Shown: positions 26,622-35,805, counted from the first letter of the stretch. The stretch: DNA of 64,000 nt from JBDSSS01 sp963764195 (GCA_963764195.1 CAVXRG010000010.1:434001-498000); one strand, 5' to 3'. Notes: generated by a model from the sequence alone, not told the origin. Translations and numbers: made by a program.

Positions 26622-27701
26622 TCAGTCGCGGCCGCAGAGCGCCGGCTTGGCCACCCGCAGGTTGGGGCAGCACCCCGGCTCGCAGACCGCGGGCCGGCGG
26701 CCCTCGAAGTCCGGGACCGCCTCGCCCCTGGCCTCCCCCGCCCGCTCTGCGAGGGCGTCGACGAGGTCGGCGACGAACGTCGCGTCGGTGCCGACCGTCG
26801 GCACCCGCACGAGGCGCACCCCGAGCCGGTCGGCGGTCTGCTGGGCCTCGGTGTCGAGGTCGTAGACGACCTCCATGTGGTCCGAGACGAAGCCGACGGG
26901 CGCGGCGACGACGACGGTGGTCCCCGACGCGGCGAGCTGCTCCATCCGGTCGTTGACGTCCGGCTCGAGCCAGGGCTGGGTCGGCGGCCCGGAGCGGGAG
27001 CAGAAGACGAGCTCACCGGTGAGGTCGCGCCCGAGCACCGCGTTGGCCCGCTCGGTCAGCGCACTGGCCATCGCGAGGTGCTGACGCTGGTAGAGGTGTC
27101 CCTCGCCGTCCCCCGGCCCCGAGGTCTCGTCCATCGTGTCCGGGATCGAGTGGGTGACGAAGAGGAGCGCAACCTCCTCGTCGGGCTGGCCGTCGAGGGC
27201 GCGGAGCGACGCGACGAGCCGGCCGAGGTTCGCCTCGACGAAGCCCGGCCTGGGGGCATACGGCCCGATCTTGTCGATCTCGAGGGTGAGACCGTCCTCC
27301 TCCAGGGCCCCGAGGGCCGCCGCGAGGTCCTCACGGTACTGCCGGCACGAGCTGTAGCAGGAGTAGGCGCTCGTCGTCACGACGACGACCCGACGGTGGC
27401 CGTCGGCGTGCGCCTCCCGCAACGCGTCCTCGAGGAACGGTGCGCTGTTGCGGTTGCCCCAGTAGAGGGGGGTGTCGATGTCACGGGAGTCGAGCTCGCT
27501 GCGCAGGGCGGCGAGCAGCGCGCGGTTCTGGTCGTTGATCGGGCTGCGGCCGCCGAAGAGGTGGTAGTGCTCCCCCACCTGCTCCAGGCGCTCGTCCGGG
27601 ATCCCGCGGCCGGCGGTGACGCGGCGCAGGAAGGGCACCACCTCGTCGGGGGCCTCGGGACCGCCGAAGCTGAGCAGGAGGATCGCGTCATAGGGCTGCA
27701 T
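26622..27701 (-). CDS. hemH: Coproporphyrin/protoporphyrin ferrochelatase
   Basis: Inserts ferrous iron into a porphyrin. In actinobacteria this is the coproporphyrin III step (CpfC). The 359 residues include LLLSFGGPEAPDEVVPFL at the N terminus, the active-site-like AYSCYSSCRQY and FVTHSIPDTM, and a C-terminal CEPGCCPNLRVAKPALCG whose cysteines resemble the [2Fe-2S] site of actinobacterial ferrochelatases. The ATG at 27701 is 12 bases after the upstream membrane-protein gene, so TRIC-like gene, hemH and suhB form one transcription unit. Confidence 0.94.
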   Translation of the reverse strand: MQPYDAILLLSFGGPEAPDEVVPFLRRVTAGRGIPDERLEQVGEHYHLFGGRSPINDQNRALLAALRSELDSRDIDTPLYWGNRNSAPFLEDALREAHADGHRRVVVVTTSAYSCYSSCRQYREDLAAALGALEEDGLTLEIDKIGPYAPRPGFVEANLGRLVASLRALDGQPDEEVALLFVTHSIPDTMDETSGPGDGEGHLYQRQHLAMASALTERANAVLGRDLTGELVFCSRSGPPTQPWLEPDVNDRMEQLAASGTTVVVAAPVGFVSDHMEVVYDLDTEAQQTADRLGVRLVRVPTVGTDATFVADLVDALAERAGEARGEAVPDFEGRRPAVCEPGCCPNLRVAKPALCGRD

Positions 27702-27713
27702 GCGGCGCTGCTT

Positions 27714-28352
27714 TCAGGAGGGGGTGGACGAGCGGAGCGGGGTCGGGGCGTTGAGGTCGAGGTGGACCGCGAGGAGGCGGACGGCGAAGACGAGCGCAGC
27801 CGCGGTCCACAGGACCGCGTCGGTGAGCGACCCGAGGTGGGCCGCCACGACGACGATCGTCGACCCGAGCATGGCAGGCAGCGCGTAGAGCTCGCGCCGC
27901 AGCACCTCGGGCACGAGGCCCGCGAGCAGGTCCCGGATGACGCCGCCACCCACTGCGGTGAGGACGCCGACGATGACCGCGGCGACGGGCGAGACGCCGA
28001 GGGTCGTGACCGCCTTCAGGCTCCCGGCGACGGCGAAGGCCGCGAGACCGGCGGCGTCGAGGACGCGGACCGAGCGGGTGACGCGGGTGACCCCCGGGTG
28101 GAAGAGGAACACGACGAGGCCACCGAGGGCTGCGGCGGTGAGCAGGCGCCAGTCGCTGATGCCGACCGGCGGGGTGTCACCGAGGAGCACGTCGCGCACG
28201 ATGCCGCCACCGAGGGCCGCCGCGCACGCGAGCACGAGAACCCCGAAGAGGTCGAAGCGCTTCCGGACGGCGACGAGGGCGCCGGACAGGGCGAAGACGA
28301 AGACGCCGACGATGTCGAGGGCGAGCTGGGCGGAGGCGAAGGACGTGGGCAT
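27714..28352 (-). CDS. UPF0126/TRIC-like trimeric cation channel family membrane protein
   Basis: A 212-residue protein with seven predicted helices and two internally repeated blocks, LGGGIVRDVLLGDTPP and VGGGVIRDLLAGLVPEVLRR. Each carries the GGG-x-x-RD motif of the UPF0126 (prokaryotic TRIC) family, which forms potassium-permeable channels. The ATG at 28352 lies ten bases after a TAGCGT box (28363-28368), so the leader is very short. It heads the hemH-suhB operon. Ion selectivity is inferred from the family. Confidence 0.85.
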   Translation of the reverse strand: MPTSFASAQLALDIVGVFVFALSGALVAVRKRFDLFGVLVLACAAALGGGIVRDVLLGDTPPVGISDWRLLTAAALGGLVVFLFHPGVTRVTRSVRVLDAAGLAAFAVAGSLKAVTTLGVSPVAAVIVGVLTAVGGGVIRDLLAGLVPEVLRRELYALPAMLGSTIVVVAAHLGSLTDAVLWTAAALVFAVRLLAVHLDLNAPTPLRSSTPS

Positions 28353-28517
28353 GCCGAGGCAAACGCTACCCGTGCGGCGTGGTCGCTTTCGGCGCGACCC
28401 GGCCGATGGCATGCTCGACCGAAGGCAGACGGCACCGCCCTGTGGTGTCGCAACCAGGCGTCGGCAGCAGGTGCCGGCGCGAGACTGACACTCGCGCTCG
28501 ATCGGGAGACCCCACGC

Positions 28518-29837
28518 ATGCAGGACCTCAGGCTCATCGGTGTCCACGAGGACGGAGCCCACCTGCTCCTCGCCGACGACGACGGCAACCGCTTCACGGT
28601 CCCGCTCGACGACGCCATCCGCGCCGCGATCCGTCGCGACCGCCCGAAGCTCGGGCAGCCGCACATCGCGGTCGACGGCGGGATGCGACCCCGTGACGTC
28701 CAGGCGATGATCCGCGCCGGGCTCACGGCCGAGGAAGTGGCCGACCGCGCCGGCTGGACCGTGGAGAAGGTGCACCGCTACGAGGGTCCGATCCTCGCCG
28801 AGCGCGAGCACGTCGCGACCCTCGCGCGCCAGGTCCGGCTCCGGGTCCGTGCCGGGGCCCACGGCTCCGCCGCAGACCTCGGCACCCGGGTCGGCGAGCG
28901 GCTGCGCTCGCGCGAGATCGACGCCGACACCGCGCGGTGGGACTCCCGACGGGCCGACAAGGGTGCCTGGACGGTCCTGCTCTTCTTCAACGCCGGTGGC
29001 CGCCAGCGCGAGGCGATCTGGAACTTCGACCTGCTCGCCCGCACCGTCACGGCGCTCGACGACGAGGCGCGGTGGCTCAGCGACGACGAGGAGGTCGAGA
29101 GCGCGGGGCCCCTGCCCGCCGTGACCCACCCGGCCCCCGCCGCCCGACCGAGCCGGGTCTACGACGTCGAGGCGGAGGGTGGCATCGACGCTGCACCGGG
29201 GCGCCGCCGCCGCACCGAGCCGACCGACCTCGTCTCCACGATGCGTGAGCGCAGCTCGCAGCGCGGTCGGCGCCGCCGTCCCCGGGCCGCCGACATCCCC
29301 GTGCTCGACCCGCTGCCCGACGAGGCGCTGCCGATCGAGGAGCTGGCCATGGACCCGGCCGAGCTGGGCCTGCCGCCGGCCGCGCACACCCATCCGGAGG
29401 ACGACCCCGAGGCGATCCGCCTCGTCCCCCCGGAGACCGTCGACGGGCCGAGGGCCGAGGCCGAGCCGGAGATCGAGGCACCGACCCGGTCGGAGGTGGA
29501 GCAGCAGGACGAGCTCCCCCTGCCCGGTGTCGGGGACGACGAGGACGACCCCGAGGCGACGGCGCACACTCCCGACCCCGGCCACGCTCAGCCCGACGCC
29601 ATCGAGGCACCCGCCGACGGGGTCATCACCGGTCCGGACGACGGCACCGTCGAGCCGCCGGCCGGCGTGCCGGACGACCTCGCCGGCGACGACGAGGAGC
29701 CGGGCGCCGATGTCGAGGTCGATGTCGACCGTCCCGAGGCCGGGCCGGAGCAGCCGGCGAAACCGGCCGTCCGCAAGTCCGGTCGCCCCGGCGTCCCGAG
29801 CTGGGACGACATCATGTTCGGCCGCAAGGGCGACTGA
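28518..29837 (+). CDS. sepH: Septation protein SepH (DUF3071)
   Basis: A 439-residue homologue of SepH, the actinobacterial protein that binds FtsZ and promotes its assembly at division. The N-terminal DUF3071 domain begins MQDLRLIGVHEDGAHLLLAD and contains a helix-turn-helix-like segment (VQAMIRAGLTAEEVADRAGW). A long acidic, Pro/Glu/Asp-rich disordered region follows from about residue 240. The end VPSWDDIMFGRKGD matches the conserved C-terminal tip. The ATG at 28518 has GGGAGA upstream. It diverges from the TRIC-like gene. Confidence 0.93.
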   Translation: MQDLRLIGVHEDGAHLLLADDDGNRFTVPLDDAIRAAIRRDRPKLGQPHIAVDGGMRPRDVQAMIRAGLTAEEVADRAGWTVEKVHRYEGPILAEREHVATLARQVRLRVRAGAHGSAADLGTRVGERLRSREIDADTARWDSRRADKGAWTVLLFFNAGGRQREAIWNFDLLARTVTALDDEARWLSDDEEVESAGPLPAVTHPAPAARPSRVYDVEAEGGIDAAPGRRRRTEPTDLVSTMRERSSQRGRRRRPRAADIPVLDPLPDEALPIEELAMDPAELGLPPAAHTHPEDDPEAIRLVPPETVDGPRAEAEPEIEAPTRSEVEQQDELPLPGVGDDEDDPEATAHTPDPGHAQPDAIEAPADGVITGPDDGTVEPPAGVPDDLAGDDEEPGADVEVDVDRPEAGPEQPAKPAVRKSGRPGVPSWDDIMFGRKGD

Positions 29838-29850
29838 CCGCGGCGGTCCG

Positions 29851-29895
29851 CTCAGCCGCTCAGCCGGTCAGCCGTCCCGGTCAGCCGGTCAGCCG
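29851..29895. repeat. Clustered 8-bp repeat (C/G)TCAGCCG at convergent gene ends
   Basis: Five copies of (C/G)TCAGCCG lie in 45 bases: two starting with C, then three starting with G, with a five-base interruption. The last copies contain the stop codon of thymidine kinase. It fills the gap between sepH and tdk, which converge. It may be a slippage-prone simple repeat; no hairpin terminator is visible. Confidence 0.8.
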
Positions 29896-30581
29896 GACGG
29901 GGTCATCGACGGCGCAGGCACCGGGCACACCTCGAGGTCGAAGGGCAGCACCTCCGGCGAGACGGCGGCCGCCCGGGCCGCGTGCGAGGTCATCCGGCGC
30001 ATGTAGTGACGGCGGCAGAGCACCTCGTACTCGACGACGCCCTCCGCTCCGGCGGTGACGTCGCCGACGACGACCTGCTCACCCTCGACGACCATCGCTC
30101 CGTCGACGACGCGGGCGTTCGTCGTGGCCCGTCGCCCGCACCAGCACAGTGCCTCCACCTGGAGGACCTGGACGCGGTCGGCGAGCTCGATGAGGCGCTT
30201 GCTCCCGGGAAAGAGCTCGGTGCGGAAGTCGGCGGTGATCCCGAAGGCGAAGACGTCGACGTCCATCTCGTCGACGACCCTGGCGAGCTGTTCGACCTGC
30301 TCGCCGGTGTAGAACTGCGACTCGTCGCAAATGAGGTAGTCGATCCGTTGACCCGCCGTGGCGCGGGCGACGATCCCCTCCCAGAAGTCGAGGTCGTCGG
30401 ACACCTCGAGGGCGCCGGTCGACAGGCCGAGCCGGGAGGACAGCACGTTGCTTCCCGCTCGGTCGAGCTTGGTGAAGATGAGGCCGACCCGGCCCCGCGC
30501 GGCGTGGTTGTGGTCCATCTGGAGGGCGAGGGTCGACTTGCCGCAGTCCATGGTGCCGGAGAAGAAGACGAGCTCAGCCAC
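29889..30581 (-). CDS. tdk: Thymidine kinase
   Basis: A type II thymidine kinase that phosphorylates thymidine for the dTTP salvage pathway, 230 residues. P-loop FFSGTMDCGKSTLALQ at the N terminus, DESQFYTGEQVEQLARVVDE as the Asp-containing Walker B region, and zinc-binding cysteines in CWCGRRATT plus a later VLCRRHY pair are all present. The GTG at 30581 lies eight bases after TAGGGT, whose TAG is also the stop codon of the upstream gene. This gives tdk its own leaderless promoter, the same as for dut. Confidence 0.94.
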   Translation of the reverse strand: MAELVFFSGTMDCGKSTLALQMDHNHAARGRVGLIFTKLDRAGSNVLSSRLGLSTGALEVSDDLDFWEGIVARATAGQRIDYLICDESQFYTGEQVEQLARVVDEMDVDVFAFGITADFRTELFPGSKRLIELADRVQVLQVEALCWCGRRATTNARVVDGAMVVEGEQVVVGDVTAGAEGVVEYEVLCRRHYMRRMTSHAARAAAVSPEVLPFDLEVCPVPAPSMTPSG

Positions 30582-30589
30582 GGTCCACC

Positions 30590-30595
30590 ACCCTA
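30590..30595 (-). promoter_or_regulatory. -10 box of tdk overlapping the upstream stop codon
   Basis: TAGGGT on the minus strand; its first three bases (30593-30595) are the TAG stop of the phosphatase-like gene. Eight bases separate it from the tdk GTG. Same hexamer and spacing as at dut. Confidence 0.6.
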
Positions 30596-31747
30596 GGCGT
30601 CCCGCCGGGGAGGCACCACGACCACGGGGACGGCGAGTTCCGCCTCGCTCGTCGAACCGTGCTGGCCGAGCAGTGCGACGACCTGCGGTCGCATCAGACC
30701 GGAGTGGACGACGGCGAGGTCGTCCCCCATCAGCACGACGAGGTCGCCGATCCGGCCGACGACCTCCGGACGCACCGGCCCGAGCCACCCGCCGTCGACG
30801 ACCTCTTCCCGGGACAGCACCCGGGCCCGCGTGCCGAGCCGCTCGCGCCACCGCTGCGCCACGGCGTCGGCCGCACCGGTCGCGGTGTAGAGCTGAAGGT
30901 TGCGGGCCTCGCCCCCGAGGTGTCTGACCCCGTCCATCAGCCCCGCCTCGTCGACGAGGTCGATCCGCTGGGCGAACGGGACGTCGACCATCCCGTGGTC
31001 CGCGGTGATGACGATCGAGGTGTCGTCGGGGACGCTCGCCGCGAGGCGCGACAGGGCGCCGTCGACCGACTCGACCTCGTCGCCCCACTGCCACGACTGG
31101 CAGCCGTGGACGTGACCGATCTTGTCGACCTCGCCCCAGTAGAGGTAGACGAGGGCGCGTCGGCTCGCGCGCACCGCGGCGAGCGCGGCGTCGACCCGCT
31201 GGTCGAGCTCGCGTCCCGGCCGGAACCGCGCTCCGCGCAGTGCCGCCGTCGTCAGCCCCGACCCGTCGAAGTACTGCGGCCCCACCATCGTCACGTCGAC
31301 CCCGGCGGCCGTGGCCGCCTCGAAGACGGTCTCGTGGGGCTGCCACCGGCGGGGGTCGGGACCGTCCTCCCACGACAGCTCGTTGAGCAGCCGGTCGGTC
31401 TCGGGGTCGAGCACCTGCATCCCCACGAGCCCGTGGGCCCCGGGCAACAGACCCGTGCCGAAGCTGCCCATCGAGGTCGCGGTCGTCGTCGGGAAGCCGC
31501 ACGGCACCCGGTGGGCGCCGGGGAGCAGACGCCGCAGGAACGGCGCGTGCCCGCTGCGCTGGCGCAGCAGGTCGAAACCGAGACCGTCGACGAGCACGAC
31601 GACGGTGCGCGGGACGGTGGGCAGGTCGAAGACGTCGCGGCCGGCATACCGCGGCACGCCGAGGGCGCCGGCGACCGACGGCAGGACGGAGGCGAGGCTC
31701 CCGGCCGACCAGTCCGGGGCGGCCGGGATCGTGGCGACCCCCGTCAC
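30593..31747 (-). CDS. Alkaline-phosphatase-superfamily nucleotide pyrophosphatase/phosphodiesterase
   Basis: A 384-residue enzyme of the alkaline phosphatase superfamily. Metal-ligand and nucleophile regions are visible: VVLVDGLGFDLL (about residue 50), GFPTTTATSMGSFGTGLLPG carrying the nucleophilic Thr, WGEVDKIGHVHG and VITADHGMVDVP. This pattern fits type I phosphodiesterases/nucleotide pyrophosphatases. No signal peptide is seen, so it is probably cytoplasmic. The GTG at 31747 overlaps the DUF5998 stop by four bases, implying coupled translation. The substrate is unknown. Confidence 0.85.
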   Translation of the reverse strand: MTGVATIPAAPDWSAGSLASVLPSVAGALGVPRYAGRDVFDLPTVPRTVVVLVDGLGFDLLRQRSGHAPFLRRLLPGAHRVPCGFPTTTATSMGSFGTGLLPGAHGLVGMQVLDPETDRLLNELSWEDGPDPRRWQPHETVFEAATAAGVDVTMVGPQYFDGSGLTTAALRGARFRPGRELDQRVDAALAAVRASRRALVYLYWGEVDKIGHVHGCQSWQWGDEVESVDGALSRLAASVPDDTSIVITADHGMVDVPFAQRIDLVDEAGLMDGVRHLGGEARNLQLYTATGAADAVAQRWRERLGTRARVLSREEVVDGGWLGPVRPEVVGRIGDLVVLMGDDLAVVHSGLMRPQVVALLGQHGSTSEAELAVPVVVVPPRRDA

Positions 31748-32343
31748 AGGGTCGGCCCGCCCCCGATGCTCGACGAGAGCACCCGCGCGAAGCGCAGGGC
31801 CCGGTCGACCGCGCGCTCGCCGTCGGCGGCGGCGCTGATCCGCAGGGAGATGTCGTCGGAGGCGATGGTGCCCTCGAAGCCGTGGTCGGCCGTGCAGTCC
31901 GGGTCGCCGCACTGGGCCGCGAGCAGGTCGAGCCGACTGACGGCACCCCAGCCGAGGGTGAGCGTGATGTCGCGCGAGAAGGTCCCGGGCGTGAAGGCCT
32001 CCGGGTCCGCGACGACGTGGGTGACCATGACCCCCCGGACCGTACCGAGCGGGACCGTCTCGGTCGTGGCGGTCGCCATCGGGCGCTCGTCGCCCTCGGC
32101 ATGGTCGTCGGCGTGCGCGATGACGAGGCGCTGCGGGGTGACGACGAGGACGGTCACGTGGCGACGCACCGTGTCGTGGTCGAAGGTCGTCTCCTGGTGG
32201 ACGAGGTGCGACACGACATCCGAGCCCGCGATGGCGGACTCGACGACGTCACAGACGAGGGCGGGGTAGTAGCCGGCGTGGGTGATCGCCTCGGCGAGGT
32301 CCGGCGGCAGGGACTGGCCGGGGCTGGGCATGACACGTCGCAT
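31744..32343 (-). CDS. DUF5998 family protein
   Basis: A 199-residue soluble protein resembling DUF5998. LPPDLAEAITHAGYYPALVCDVVE near the N terminus and VRRHVTVLVVTPQRLVIAHADDH in the middle suggest a PH-like or two-layer beta fold; LDLLAAQCGDPDCTADHGFEG has two cysteines. It is translationally coupled to the phosphodiesterase-like gene. The function is unknown; the pairing is, from memory, conserved across actinobacteria. Confidence 0.8.
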   Translation of the reverse strand: MRRVMPSPGQSLPPDLAEAITHAGYYPALVCDVVESAIAGSDVVSHLVHQETTFDHDTVRRHVTVLVVTPQRLVIAHADDHAEGDERPMATATTETVPLGTVRGVMVTHVVADPEAFTPGTFSRDITLTLGWGAVSRLDLLAAQCGDPDCTADHGFEGTIASDDISLRISAAADGERAVDRALRFARVLSSSIGGGPTL

Positions 32344-32424
32344 ACGACCATCTTTGCACTCATGCCTGTCAGGTCTGCGGCGCCGGGGTCCTCTTGCCGT
32401 GGCCTGCCGGCGACGACACCCGTC

Positions 32425-35115
32425 TCAGGTCATCCGACGACGGCCCGGGTCCTTGCGCACGAGCGCGGGGCGCACCGTGACCTCGGCGCCGAGCACGTCG
32501 ACTCCCCCGGTCCAGGCGTTGACGGGGTTGAGCACGACCGAGGCGAGCTCGGGGTGGTTGTCGGCGAGCACCGAGAGCCGCGCGACGAGGTCGCTGAGGG
32601 CGGCTCGGTGCACGGGGGCGGCCCCGCGGTGGCCGGCCAGCAGGGGCGCCGCCTTGACCCCGTCGATGAGGTCGGTGACGTCGACGTCGGTCAGCGGGGG
32701 GATGCGGTGCGCGATGTCGCCGAGCAGCTCGGTGGGCGGCCCGGCCACGGAGAAGCTGACGACGGGTCCGAAGAGCGGGTCCTCGCTCGCCTGGAGCACG
32801 CACGACACCCCGGGGACGGCCATCCGCTGGACGACGAAGCGGTCGGCCCCGAGCGGACCCAGGCGCTCGGTGAGGGAGCGGTGGGCGTCGCGCACCTGGG
32901 TGTCGTCGGAGAGGTCGCCCCGCACCCCGACGATGCCGGGCTGGTGGCGCACGAGGGGCGAGGTGGACTTGAGGATGACCGGGTAGGTGAGGGTCTCCGC
33001 AGCGGCGACCGCCGCCTCGACGCCGACGACCTCGATCGCCGGCCACAGCCGTATCCCGTAGGTGGAGAGCAGGTCTCGGGTCTCGTCCCGCGACAGGGTT
33101 CGCCCCTCGGGGTGTCCCTCGAGGAAGCCGTCGACGAGCACCTCCGCGCGGCCGCGGTCGGTCCCGACGGGGGCGACCTGCGTGCCGCGGTCGCGGGCCC
33201 GCCACTGGGAGTAGCGGGTCACCGCGTTGAGGGCCCGGATGCCGTCCTCGGGCATCGCGTAGGACGGCACGGTCCGGCGGACGCCGTCGGCCTGGACGTA
33301 GTCGAGGCCCACGCCGACGCCGTGCATGCCGAGGAAGGTTGCCACACAGGGCTTCTCGTGTTGGGCGACGATGGTCGTCACGGCATGCGACACCTCCTCG
33401 TCCTGGGCGGCGAGCGGGGGGATGAAGGCGGCGACGACGCTGTCGACCTCGGGGTCGGCGAAGGCCGCCTCGAGAGCCGCGGCGAACTCCTCGGCCGTGG
33501 CCTGGGGCAGGAGCGAGACCGGGCCGTGGGTCACGCGCAGGCCCCAGCTGACGCAGGCGCTGGCGCTGATCGACCCGAGCGCGTCGGAGTTGCCGACGAT
33601 GGCGACCCGGTCGCCGCGCGGCGCCGGCTGGTGCAGGGTCAGCTGCGCGACGTCGAAGAGCTGGTGGACGTTCTCGACCCGGATGACGCCGGCCTGACGC
33701 AGCAGCGCGTCGAAGGCGCCCGCCGGGACCTTGGTCGCCCGGGTCCGGTGGCCGGGGGGCGCGGCAAAGCTCGAGACGCCAGAGGAGACGACGATGACCG
33801 GCTTGACCTGCGCGAGGTGCCGGGCGATCCGGGAGAACTTGCGCGGGTTGCCCATCGACTCGAGGTAGAGACCGACGGTGTCGGTCTCGGCGTCGTCGAT
33901 CCAGTACTGCATGAGGTCGTTGCCGGAGACGTCGATGCGGTTGCCGGCCGACGCGAAGACGGAGATCCCGAGGCCGCGCCGGGCCGCCGAGGCGAGGACA
34001 GCGACACCGAGGGCCCCGCTCTGGGCGAAGAGCCCGAGCCGGCCCGGGGGCGGGATGACCGTGGCCAGCGTCGCGTTGAGGCGAACCGACGGGTCGTTGT
34101 TGATCAACCCGAAGCTGTTGGGCCCGACGATCCGCATCCCGGCCCGGCGCACCCGGCGCCGCAGCCGGTCCTGGAGCTTGGCCCCCTCCTCGCCGGCCTC
34201 GGCGAAGCCCGACGACAGGACGAGCAGGTCCCTCACGCCGGCCCGGCCGCACTCCTTGGCCACCTCGACTGCCTGGGCTGCCGGGACCACGACGACCGCG
34301 AGGTCCACGGGCCCGGGCGCGTCGGCGATGTGACGGTAGGCGCGCAACCCCTGGATCTCGTCGGCAACCGGGTGGACGGGATAGATCTCGCCCTGGAAAC
34401 CCGCCTCGATCATGTTGCGCAGCACGAGGGCCCCGATGGACTCCTCGCGGCGGCTCGCGCCGATGACGGCGATGCTCGCCGGGAAGAGGATCGTGCGCAT
34501 GCTCCTTGCCTCGGCGCGGTGCTCGCGGGAGAGCTGGACCGCCTTGGACCGGTCGGTCGGGCTGATGTCGAAGGCCACCTCGACGACGCCGTCCTCGACG
34601 TGGTGGGTCACCTCGTAGCCGGCCTCCCGGAAGACCGTGAGCATCTTGCGGTTCTGCGGGAGCACCTCCGCCGTGAAGCGCGAGATGCCCAGCTCCTGGG
34701 CGATGGCCGCGAGGTGCTCGAGCATCACCGAGCCGATCCCCTTGCCCTGGAAGTGGTCGGAGATGTTGAAGGCCACCTCGGCCGAGGTCGGGTCGATCCG
34801 GTCGTAGCGGCCGATCCCGATGATCGCGTCGTCGAGCGTGGCCACGAGCGCGACCCGGTCGCGGTGGTCGACATGGGTGAAGCGATACAGGTCGCGCGGG
34901 CTCAGCTCGCGCAGCGGCGCGAAGAACCGCAGGTAGATCGACTCGGCCGACTGCCGGCTGTGGAACGTCTTGATGCCCTCCGCGTCCTCGGGGCTGATCG
35001 GGCGCACGTGCGCGACGGTGCCGTCCTTGAGGACGACGTCCGCCTCCCACTCGATCGGCCCGCGTCCGGTCCTCGGGATCGGACCGGTGTCGAGCGGGTC
35101 GTCTCCGTCCGCCAT
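32425..35115 (-). CDS. Fused GNAT acetyltransferase / ADP-forming acyl-CoA synthetase-like protein
   Basis: An 896-residue fusion. An N-terminal GNAT domain (about residues 25-185) has the acetyl-CoA motif HFQGKGIGSVMLEHLAAIA. A CoA-binding/succinyl-CoA-ligase-like domain opens with PASIAVIGASRREESIG at about 215, and an ATP-grasp domain (TYGIRLWPAIEVVGVEAAVA onward) ends the protein. The layout matches Pat/AcuA-like protein acetyltransferases that control acetyl-CoA synthetase, but with GNAT first, as in actinobacteria. Whether the synthetase half is catalytic or only senses CoA compounds is not clear. The ATG at 35115 has CACGAT six bases upstream. Confidence 0.88.
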   Translation of the reverse strand: MADGDDPLDTGPIPRTGRGPIEWEADVVLKDGTVAHVRPISPEDAEGIKTFHSRQSAESIYLRFFAPLRELSPRDLYRFTHVDHRDRVALVATLDDAIIGIGRYDRIDPTSAEVAFNISDHFQGKGIGSVMLEHLAAIAQELGISRFTAEVLPQNRKMLTVFREAGYEVTHHVEDGVVEVAFDISPTDRSKAVQLSREHRAEARSMRTILFPASIAVIGASRREESIGALVLRNMIEAGFQGEIYPVHPVADEIQGLRAYRHIADAPGPVDLAVVVVPAAQAVEVAKECGRAGVRDLLVLSSGFAEAGEEGAKLQDRLRRRVRRAGMRIVGPNSFGLINNDPSVRLNATLATVIPPPGRLGLFAQSGALGVAVLASAARRGLGISVFASAGNRIDVSGNDLMQYWIDDAETDTVGLYLESMGNPRKFSRIARHLAQVKPVIVVSSGVSSFAAPPGHRTRATKVPAGAFDALLRQAGVIRVENVHQLFDVAQLTLHQPAPRGDRVAIVGNSDALGSISASACVSWGLRVTHGPVSLLPQATAEEFAAALEAAFADPEVDSVVAAFIPPLAAQDEEVSHAVTTIVAQHEKPCVATFLGMHGVGVGLDYVQADGVRRTVPSYAMPEDGIRALNAVTRYSQWRARDRGTQVAPVGTDRGRAEVLVDGFLEGHPEGRTLSRDETRDLLSTYGIRLWPAIEVVGVEAAVAAAETLTYPVILKSTSPLVRHQPGIVGVRGDLSDDTQVRDAHRSLTERLGPLGADRFVVQRMAVPGVSCVLQASEDPLFGPVVSFSVAGPPTELLGDIAHRIPPLTDVDVTDLIDGVKAAPLLAGHRGAAPVHRAALSDLVARLSVLADNHPELASVVLNPVNAWTGGVDVLGAEVTVRPALVRKDPGRRRMT

Positions 35116-35169
35116 GACCTCATCGTGTCAGACTCCGCTGTCCGCGGCGGCGAGTGAGAGCCTGTCCAC

Positions 35170-35805
35170 ATGGAGTTCGCCGACGTCGTCCGCCGCCGCC
35201 GCATGGTCCGCCGCTACGACCCCGAGCGACCCGTGCCCGACGAGGTCCTGCGGCGGTGCCTCGAGAACGCGGTGCGGGCCCCCAGCGCCGGGTTCAGCCA
35301 GGGCTGGGACTTCGTCGTGCTGCGCTCCCCCGCCGAGCGGCACTCGTTCTGGGCCGCCACGACGACGGAGGACGCCGCGGCGGACCCGTGGCTGAGCGGC
35401 ATACGCACGGCACCGGTGCTCATCGTGTGCCTGTCGGACAAGGACGCCTACCTCGACCGCTACGCCGACCCCGACAAGGGCTGGACCGACCGCGACGAGG
35501 CCCGCTGGCCGGTCCCCTACTGGGACGTCGACACGGGCATGGCCGCCCTCCTCGTGCTCCTCACGGCGGTCGACGAGGGGCTCGGCGGGCTGTTCTTCGG
35601 GGTGCCGCCGGAGCGGCACGACGCCGTCCGGTCCGCCCTGGGGGTGCCGAGCGGCCGACGGATCGTCGGGGTCGTCTCGATGGGGTATGCCGTCCCGGGA
35701 CCGAAGAGCCCCAGCCTGCGCCGGCACCGACGGGGCGCCGACGAGGTCGGTCACTGGGGCCGGTTCGGCGTGGCAGGTGGGAGCGGCCCGGCCACTGCGG
35801 GATGA
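35170..35805 (+). CDS. Nitroreductase family protein
   Basis: A 211-residue FMN-dependent nitroreductase-fold enzyme. The N-terminal VVRRRRMVRRYDPERPVPDE supplies the flavin-phosphate-binding Arg cluster. APSAGFSQGWDFVVL and DTGMAALLVLLTAVDEGLGG are the second and third family blocks. Such enzymes reduce nitro groups, quinones or flavins with NAD(P)H. It diverges from the acetyltransferase fusion; the gap is only 54 bases. The substrate is unknown. Confidence 0.87.
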   Translation: MEFADVVRRRRMVRRYDPERPVPDEVLRRCLENAVRAPSAGFSQGWDFVVLRSPAERHSFWAATTTEDAAADPWLSGIRTAPVLIVCLSDKDAYLDRYADPDKGWTDRDEARWPVPYWDVDTGMAALLVLLTAVDEGLGGLFFGVPPERHDAVRSALGVPSGRRIVGVVSMGYAVPGPKSPSLRRHRRGADEVGHWGRFGVAGGSGPATAG

